64,000 bases of DNA from Galdieria partita (Eukaryota; Rhodophyta; Bangiophyceae; Galdieriales; Galdieriaceae): NCBI GenBank assembly GCA_025991245.1, contig BQMJ01000006.1:186001-250000 (forward strand), in the 5' to 3' direction. Positions 57,692 to 64,000 of this stretch are shown one piece after another. The translations under genes and the position numbers were made by a program. The notes under the pieces are model-generated. The model was not told where the DNA came from and ran no database searches. It worked only from the letters and a program-made list of their open reading frames with translations. Position 1 is the first letter of the stretch. Each line of letters opens with the position of its first letter.

Positions 57692-59401
57692 TCAACTATC
57701 ACTAGATTCTATGAGCAATGAATCACTTGACACCCTTCTTATGCACTTGCCGGCTGTAGCAAAAGAAGCAAATACACGTGCAAACGAAAAGTTACATCCA
57801 AGTGCACTTGTAAGTGCTCTTAGCAATTGCATAGCTCTTAATATCATAAATAACTGAGAAGGAAAGCATCGAACTCTAGAGGTCTTCAAAGGACTCGCTT
57901 CAGAAAAAGGATTAATTTCTACATCTGGTGGCAAGGCACAAGTATCGAATAATCCAATGGCATATAAAGACAATAACTGTTCTGAATATTCGCTTTGTTC
58001 TACTTGAATGCCAAGTGAACTAAATGCATTGGCTGTGTTATTCACATCATCTTGAGCCAAAGCTTCAAATAATTCACATAGCCTTATTCGAAGATCATCC
58101 TCAATCTCTTTCACTTGACCAAAATCAAAGATTCCAATACGACCATCTTCAAGGAATATAAGATTTCCTGGATGAGGATCGGCATGAAATACGCCATCTA
58201 TAAGCAACATATGTCCATAAGCCATAGCAATGTTCTCCAGTATTGAATTGCGATTGATGTTCGGAAACGATTCGTTCACCAATCTATCAATCTTCACTCC
58301 TTGAATAAAGTTCATAACCAAAACTTTTCTAGAAACTAAATTTTGTGCCACTTGCGGAATAACTACTCGTTGCGGTAGAATGCCAGCACGACTCAAATTG
58401 TTCGATATTTGTCGCATCATTCGAGCTTCTCTTTCAAAATCAAACTCTAATGGAATTTGATACTGAAATTCCTCAACTATGGAAACCAAATCAAATTTCA
58501 AGTCATGTCTTTGTAAAAATAAGGCTAAGCGAGATAGATTGGAAAGATCTAATTTACAAAGCCTTTCTTGGTCTGCATATTGAGCTTTCACAGCGACCAA
58601 CTGTCCATTCGTTCTCAATCTTGCACAATGAACTTGAGCTATAGTCGCACTTGCGAGAGGAATTGGATCAATCCACTCAAACAATTCTTCAATAGGTTTC
58701 TCTAAAGAGGTTTCTATCGTATGTTGAATATCTTGAAAAGGAACAGGAGGTACTTCATCTTGTAGTGTCTTTAGTCTTCTTATCCAAGCAGCTGGCATGA
58801 AATCAGCACGAGTTCCTAAAAACTGACCATCCTTAAGATAGAAACCTCTCAATTCTGTACATAATTTGTAAACTTTCTCAGAACCCCATTCGTGACGTTT
58901 CTCCCATAATAACTTTTTTTCTTCTTCTGGCAAAGTTTGCACTTCTTTTTGTGTTATTTTATATCCAATATAAATAGGAATAACTCTACTCCAAAACTGC
59001 CAAGTTCTATATAGACCAGGATGGGTAGATCGAATGAAAGGAGGAGCCAAAGTAACAAAAAGCAAAGGTCTCCAAGTAGCTTCGATAATCATTTGACGTG
59101 GTCCTTGAAATAAGAAACTCCCTATTGTTATATAAGTCACTTTTCTTTTGGTCTGTTTGCTTGCAAGTGTTTGAAAAAGGGCAAATAACAACACTTTGCC
59201 AGTAAACTTGAGCAACTTTTCAAAGAAAGAGCGTTTGGTTTGTTTTCGTTCTTTCGTGTCATTGGAGTCGACTCTCTTTCTAGTCACAAGTATATTTGTT
59301 TGGTATTTTTGGGTTGTTTGAACACAAGAGACACATTTTGAAGAATGAACCAACATATCTCTGTATAACAACCAAAGAATGATGACAATTCTAATGGTCA
59401 T
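57692..59401 (-). CDS. ABC1/ADCK (UbiB) atypical kinase
   Basis: Single exon, 569 aa. UbiB-family protein-kinase-like ATPase linked to quinone biosynthesis or plastoglobule/mitochondrial lipid homeostasis. Landmarks: the KxGQ helix as LKDGQFLGTRADFMP, the Ala-rich loop PLASATIAQVHCA, lysine in LVAVKAQY, EFDFEREARMM, VLVMNFIQGVKI, catalytic FHADPHPGNLIF and DFG in IGIFDFGQVKEI. The first ~60 residues contain a hydrophobic then basic stretch suited to organelle import. Subgroup (mitochondrial or plastid) not resolved. Confidence 0.95.
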   Translation of the reverse strand: MTIRIVIILWLLYRDMLVHSSKCVSCVQTTQKYQTNILVTRKRVDSNDTKERKQTKRSFFEKLLKFTGKVLLFALFQTLASKQTKRKVTYITIGSFLFQGPRQMIIEATWRPLLFVTLAPPFIRSTHPGLYRTWQFWSRVIPIYIGYKITQKEVQTLPEEEKKLLWEKRHEWGSEKVYKLCTELRGFYLKDGQFLGTRADFMPAAWIRRLKTLQDEVPPVPFQDIQHTIETSLEKPIEELFEWIDPIPLASATIAQVHCARLRTNGQLVAVKAQYADQERLCKLDLSNLSRLALFLQRHDLKFDLVSIVEEFQYQIPLEFDFEREARMMRQISNNLSRAGILPQRVVIPQVAQNLVSRKVLVMNFIQGVKIDRLVNESFPNINRNSILENIAMAYGHMLLIDGVFHADPHPGNLIFLEDGRIGIFDFGQVKEIEDDLRIRLCELFEALAQDDVNNTANAFSSLGIQVEQSEYSEQLLSLYAIGLFDTCALPPDVEINPFSEASPLKTSRVRCFPSQLFMILRAMQLLRALTSALGCNFSFARVFASFATAGKCIRRVSSDSLLIESSDS

Positions 59402-59489
59402 TTTATTTCCAGTTGACAGTCACACTTCATTGCTTGATGTACTCTGTTGATCTCCCTTTTCCGTTTGGATCAAGAAAGTAAAGCATGTC

Positions 59490-60875
59490 ATGTCGTCTAT
59501 TTCTGCTTTGACAGATACCGAAGAGCAACAAGATGATATCTTCAGTTTATCTAGAAGATATGCGTCTTTCTTACAACACAACAACAGAGAGTTTAGAGAA
59601 GAGTTATATGAAGTGCACGGTCCACAAGATATTCCTTATCGAACTATGTCGTGGAATATGGCTTATTATGCTATGACTGCAGAAACTGTAGCTTTGGGAG
59701 TATTATCTTTACCAAGTGTCTTTTCTAACTTGGGATATGTTCCTGGAGTCTTACTTGTCTTGTCTTTTGGAATCCTTTCTACTTATACAGGCTTCAACCT
59801 GGGACAGTTCCGACTGAATCACCCAGAAGTGTGTAACTTTGGAGACGCTGGCTATGTTTTAAAGAAAAGATGGGGAAGGTTCCTTTGTTCCACTGGACTT
59901 TGTCTGTTCTTAATATTTCTGGTTGGAGCACATTGCTTAGCAGGAAGTATAGCTATGGAATCTTGGACGAACCACCAATTCTGTCGACTGTTGGGTGCCC
60001 TTATATTTGCATTGGTTGGTTTTATTCTTAGTCTTCCTCGTACTTTGAGAGGTGTAAGTTATATGTCTGTGGTCTCTATTCTTAGTATATGTTGTGCGTT
60101 GCTATTTACAGGAATTGCACTAATTGTTCAAAGACCAACGGATACTTTGTTTCAATCTCCCAAAGCCTTTATGACAAATGTTTCCTTTTCTTCTTGTCTT
60201 GTTTCTATTATGGACGTTATATTTGCGTATGCTGGTCATTTAGCGTTCTTTAACTTTATTGCTGAAATGCGTGACCCAAAAGACTTTAGTAGAGCATTAT
60301 TCGGTCTTCAGATTACTGATATGACTATTTATCTTTTGACAGGAACTATCATGTATGCTTTTGGAGGTGGCAGCTTAACTTCTCCTATCATATCTACTGT
60401 ACGTTCATCGACTCTACGTCAGATAGCCTACGGATTGGCAACTCCAATGATTATTATTGCAGGAGTTATTTATGCACACATTGCAGCCAAATTTCTGTTC
60501 TTTCGGTTGATTCCTGGTCGCTATTCTTTTCACTTTCGACGACATACGTATCTTTCATGGGTTATTTGGTCCACTTTATGTGCTTTGATTTGGTGCTTGG
60601 GTTGGCTTATTTCAGAAGCAATTCCTTTTTTTAACGAGTTGCTTAGCTTGACAGCATCTCTTTATGCTTCTCAATTCACATATGGACTATCTGGTGTCTT
60701 TTGGTTATTTGATCATCGTGGAGAGAGACGACCACTATGGATGTTATTGAATGTCTTTATTGTGATATTGGGTCTTGTTATTATGGTTTTGGGTGTTTAT
60801 TCTTCTATTGTGGAAATTATTCACAAACGTGAAACGACACATTCATTTGGTTTATTTTCGTGTTCATTTGGATGA
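59490..60875 (+). CDS. AAAP-family amino-acid transporter
   Basis: Single exon, 461 aa, about eleven transmembrane helices. The first helix MAYYAMTAETVALGVLSLPS is the signature of the amino acid/auxin permease family (SLC36/38, fungal neutral amino-acid permeases), as is IFAYAGHLAFFNFIAEMRDP in the middle. N-terminal ~60 residues are polar and cytosolic. Substrate, proton coupling and membrane cannot be read; most similar in tone to fungal Mtr-like carriers. Confidence 0.9.
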   Translation: MSSISALTDTEEQQDDIFSLSRRYASFLQHNNREFREELYEVHGPQDIPYRTMSWNMAYYAMTAETVALGVLSLPSVFSNLGYVPGVLLVLSFGILSTYTGFNLGQFRLNHPEVCNFGDAGYVLKKRWGRFLCSTGLCLFLIFLVGAHCLAGSIAMESWTNHQFCRLLGALIFALVGFILSLPRTLRGVSYMSVVSILSICCALLFTGIALIVQRPTDTLFQSPKAFMTNVSFSSCLVSIMDVIFAYAGHLAFFNFIAEMRDPKDFSRALFGLQITDMTIYLLTGTIMYAFGGGSLTSPIISTVRSSTLRQIAYGLATPMIIIAGVIYAHIAAKFLFFRLIPGRYSFHFRRHTYLSWVIWSTLCALIWCLGWLISEAIPFFNELLSLTASLYASQFTYGLSGVFWLFDHRGERRPLWMLLNVFIVILGLVIMVLGVYSSIVEIIHKRETTHSFGLFSCSFG

Positions 60876-60975
60876 AATAAAAAGTGAATTGTAGAAATGA
60901 AGAAATGATGATGGCCATCCGTTGATTCTGTCGAAATATTCATTTTTGGGTTTGAACTTTCTGGTTTTCTACGAT

Positions 60976-62671
60976 ATGTCTATCCATGGCAAGAATTTTC
61001 TTATGGTTCCTGGTCCAACCAATGTTCCAGATAGAGTACTTAGAGCTATGCACAGGTGTGTTTTGAATATTTTTGGCAACGAGTATACTGAATTTCCCTC
61101 GTTGTATAGGAATAGCGAAGACCATCGTTCTCCAGACTTTCCAGCTTTGGCCAAAACTGTATTAGAAAATATCAAAATGGTAAGTGCAACCTTTATATTT
61201 GTTGTATTGCACAAGTGGAGAATATTTTAGGTATTCGGCACTACAAAGGGTCGTTCATTTATATTTCCAGCTAGTGGAACAGGTGCTTGGGAAGCAGCTT
61301 TAACCAATACTTTGAATAAGGGAGACAAGGTTATTTCTGTTCGTTTTGGCCAATTTTCCCATTTGTGGATAGATATGATGCAGCGATTGGGATTGGATGT
61401 GACCATATTGGATGTAGAATGGGTAAGTAGTAGAGAGTAGATATTCTATGATAACGATAATATTATATATATATATTTATGAAAATATTTGATTGTTTAG
61501 GGAGAAGGAATTCCTATTGATATTCTATCCAATTATATTGAACAAGATACTCGACATGAATATCAAGCAGTATGTGTTGTACATAATGAGACTACTACAG
61601 GCAAGAAGCACAAGAAGAACGATTCAAGTGACACTGACAATTGGATAGGAGTTACTACAGATATTGCTGCAGTTCGAAATGTTCTCGATCGATATCATCA
61701 TCCTGCTCTACTTATGGTAGATGGTGTATCTTCTATTGCTTCCATTCCATTCAAAATGGATGAATGGAGAGTGGGTATGGCTCGAAAATATTTGAAACTG
61801 CTTTTTGGTTGTTGCTGACCGCGTAAATAGATTTGGCTATTACAGGTTCTCAAAAAGGTTTGATGCTTCCAGCTGGGTTAGGAATGGTTTGTGCATCAGC
61901 AAAGGCGTTGGAAAGATCCAAAAAGGTATCGTGACCAACTTGTATGATAACTTTAACTATATTCCATTAGAACAATCTTCATCGAGTGTTTTTCTCTTTT
62001 GAAGATATGATTGTCAATAATGATGTTGGATATTTTCCTTATACTCCTTCCATCCCTCTGTTGTATGGTCTCAAGGAATCTTTGGCAATGCTAATGGAAG
62101 AAGGCTTGGAAAATGTTTTTGCCAGACATAGAAGATTGGTTAGTAACTATAAAATATTCTATTTTGGTACAAAATTGGATGTTTGTCTTAGGCACAAGGT
62201 GTTCGAAGAGCAGTAGATGCTTGGGGTTTGAAGCCTTGTTGCAAGAATCCCAAAGAATATTCTGATACAGTTACTGCAGTTGTAGTTCCTGAAGGATTCG
62301 ATGCGCAACAAGTGATTCGTATTGCTTATGAAAAGTACAATTTATCTCTTGGAACAGGGTTGATGAAGGTAAGAGAATTGCACCACACTATACTCAATAT
62401 GATCGAATCCCAATCAAGGTCCGTGGTCGTGTGTTTCGTATTGGTCATTTGGGTGATTTGAATGAGTTGATGGTATTAGCCACTCTAGCTGGCACTGAAA
62501 TGGCCATGTTAGAAGTCGGTATTCCTATCAAGTTGGGCTCAGGTATCAGAACAATCTTCTTCCATTGTATATATGTTAGATTGACACAACTATGACTTAG
62601 GTGTTGCAGCAGCATCCGAATATTATATGAAAACTTCAAAACAAGTTCGTGGACTTTTCAATAATATTTGA
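60976..62671 (+). CDS. AGT1: Serine/alanine-glyoxylate aminotransferase (SGAT/AGT1)
   Basis: PLP enzyme of photorespiration: glyoxylate + Ser/Ala to glycine. About nine exons with short introns (for example 61056-61109, 61180-61230, 61423-61500, 61775-61830). Signatures: MVPGPTNVPDRVLRAMHR, SEDHRSPDFPAL, VFGTTKGRSFIFPASGTGAW, VDGVSSIASIPF, the PLP lysine in AITGSQKGL, FPYTPSIPLLYGL, SLGTGLMK and RIGHLGDLNE. Start ATG 60976 leaves no transit peptide and the C-terminus (LFNNI) lacks a PTS1, unlike plant SGAT (SRI). A ~45-residue charged insert (GKKHKKND) follows HNETTTG. Stop 15 bp from the convergent RCC1-BTB stop. Confidence 0.93.
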
Positions 62672-62686
62672 TAAACAGGAGAGAGT

Positions 62687-64000
62687 TTACACAAATTGGG
62701 TTTCATGTCTTTCAGTTACTAGTGGTTGTGTTTCTTGTTCTCTATTTTCATTATGAACAGGAGATTCTTCTTTTTCATCCTCTTTGTGCAATTCCATAGT
62801 CATGGATGACTGTTCTTCCAAACTTTTGGTAGTAAACCGTAGAAAACTCGGACTCTTCACAAGAATATCCAAAATCAAGTGCTTGTCTAAACAAGCAAAT
62901 CCATTCGTCTTCACTACTTCACCAAAATGATTAGAGATAAACTGTAAAGAAACTTGTTTCAACTCTTTCGAATCATACAAAGATGCTGCTTCAAATATTT
63001 TAGCAGCATTCGTTATGGTGAGATGCTTTCTTAGACAATCTTCACACAAGGCTTTCAATCTCGGTAAGTCATATCGATCACCCAAAGCTAACAAGTCTAT
63101 AGCAAAGTCCAAAGGAATACTTATCTATAAGAATGGATCGCTATGAGTCCATAGTTTATCATAAATAAATTCAGTTTACCTGATCACCATACAAATAACG
63201 TAAAAATAGTTGATAGACATTTGGAGCAACATCGGGTACTTCAATATTTCCAGTTCGACTTTCTACACAGTCTGTCAAAAACATCCTACGAAATACATCG
63301 CATCGCGAAATCAATACCAAACGATGAGCTCGTAAAGGCTAAAGAGATACATAAGTTGTACGGTCGTACAAAAAACAAGACTTACTGTTCTTTGAGAACC
63401 TACAAAGATAGTAACATCTGTAAACTGTCCTGTCTCCAACATAACTATCCAATCATTCATCAAAGAAGATGAAGGAATCTCCTTTTGAAGTCTGGCATTC
63501 TTCAATGAAAAAATACGACCACATTCAACTCCCATTTTGGCTTATGCAGTCAATATAAAACTTACTTGGTAAACAATAGTAAACTGCAATCCAGAAACAA
63601 CTTGAGAAGTCTCCAAGTGGGATAACCAAGTAGCTAAACGAGGTGATAAGAAACCTTTCGTCTTTTTATCAGTACAAGGTAATCTTTTAGTTCTATTACT
63701 TTACCTGATGCTGAAGGGTGTCCATGAACATGTTTCTCGTTTGAACCCCAAACGAACAGTTCTCCATGTATTGTTACTGCAAAAGAGGCAAATTCCGATA
63801 CAGAAACTTGAGTCACTCTTCTATTCCGTAATATATGAATTTCTTTTATCGAAGTGGAGTTCTCTACAGTTCCATCTCCCAATTGTCCATAATTATTCTC
63901 TCCCCAAGCATAAACCAGCTCTGAAGACGAAAGTGCCAAGACATGTCGAATACCAGCAGCAATCTGAATAATTCCTTTGGATTGTAATCCAACAACCTAA
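62687..64000 (-). CDS. RCC1-repeat/BTB-POZ protein, 5' end outside window
   Basis: Right-edge gene. From the edge inward: an RCC1 repeat (VYAWGENNYGQLGDGTVE, then ELFVWGSNEKH), a linker, and a BTB/POZ domain (GQFTDVTIFVGSQ, AHRLVLISRCDVFRRM, IEVPDVAPNVYQLFLRYLYG, AIDLLALGDRYDLPRLKALC). The C-terminal part has a BACK-like helix run and an acidic tail (HKEDEKEESPVHNENREQ). This RCBTB/ABTB1-like layout usually serves as a Cullin-3 substrate adaptor. Exon count unknown; introns are short (for example near 63120-63180). Confidence 0.87.

Noticed and set aside
57579-57857. Plus-strand ORF of 92 codons
   Set aside because: Most of it is antisense to the conserved C-terminus of the ABC1 kinase and it matches no family I know.

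Overview
The window is nuclear DNA of a eukaryotic alga, most likely a unicellular thermoacidophilic red alga of the Galdieria type. Evidence: AT-rich, very densely packed protein genes; many genes cut by uniformly short introns (mostly 41-65 nt, GT..AG); a nuclear CpeT/CpcT-type phycobiliprotein lyase, which points to phycobilisomes; plant-type bifunctional DHQ-SDH and D-glycerate 3-kinase; and a bacterial-style ArsS radical-SAM enzyme. The species assignment is inference. I recognise 41 protein genes plus one probable small unknown gene. I see no tRNA, rRNA, CRISPR array, retroelement or DNA transposon. Start codons below are the first ATG in the open frame; several frames stay open further upstream.

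Left third (1-20.2 kb): the 3' part of UGGT (ER glycoprotein quality control) meets glycerate kinase tail to tail. DHQ-SDH (shikimate pathway), VPS36 (ESCRT-II), a CpeT-like lyase and a PPR protein follow. The largest gene-free stretch (about 1.4 kb, with a tandem ~105-bp repeat) lies before a SANT/Myb-like gene. Next is an ultra-compact block: UBTD-like, PGP synthase, SAM carrier, Rab6 and METTL23-like.

Middle (20.3-43 kb): a HEAT-repeat protein, a DprA-like protein, REV1, a GDT1/TMEM165 cation transporter, a metallo-beta-lactamase hydrolase, a striatin-like WD40 protein, ArsS, a five-repeat Myb protein, ribosomal protein uL15 (RPL27A), bleomycin hydrolase, a BAR protein, a MidA/NDUFAF7-like methyltransferase, a CBM-NYN fusion, a Nudix hydrolase, a GIY-YIG protein and an acid-lipase-type hydrolase.

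Right third (43.5-64 kb): three membrane-anchored RING-H2 proteins, a short zinc-finger protein, a DUF300/TMEM184/LAZ1-like protein, plastid RimM, a DHHC palmitoyltransferase, a PurE-PurC fusion, a PDI-like protein, an ABC1 kinase, an amino-acid transporter, serine/alanine-glyoxylate aminotransferase and the 3' part of an RCC1-BTB gene.

The genes are mostly housekeeping and do not form one pathway. Two belong to photorespiration (glycerate kinase, glyoxylate aminotransferase). Several are likely plastid functions (CpeT, RimM, possibly the HEAT and DprA-like proteins). Most notable are the extreme compaction (0- and 4-nt gaps, overlapping start and stop codons on opposite strands), the reversed PurE-PurC fusion with a presequence, and the carbohydrate-binding-module/NYN fusion.
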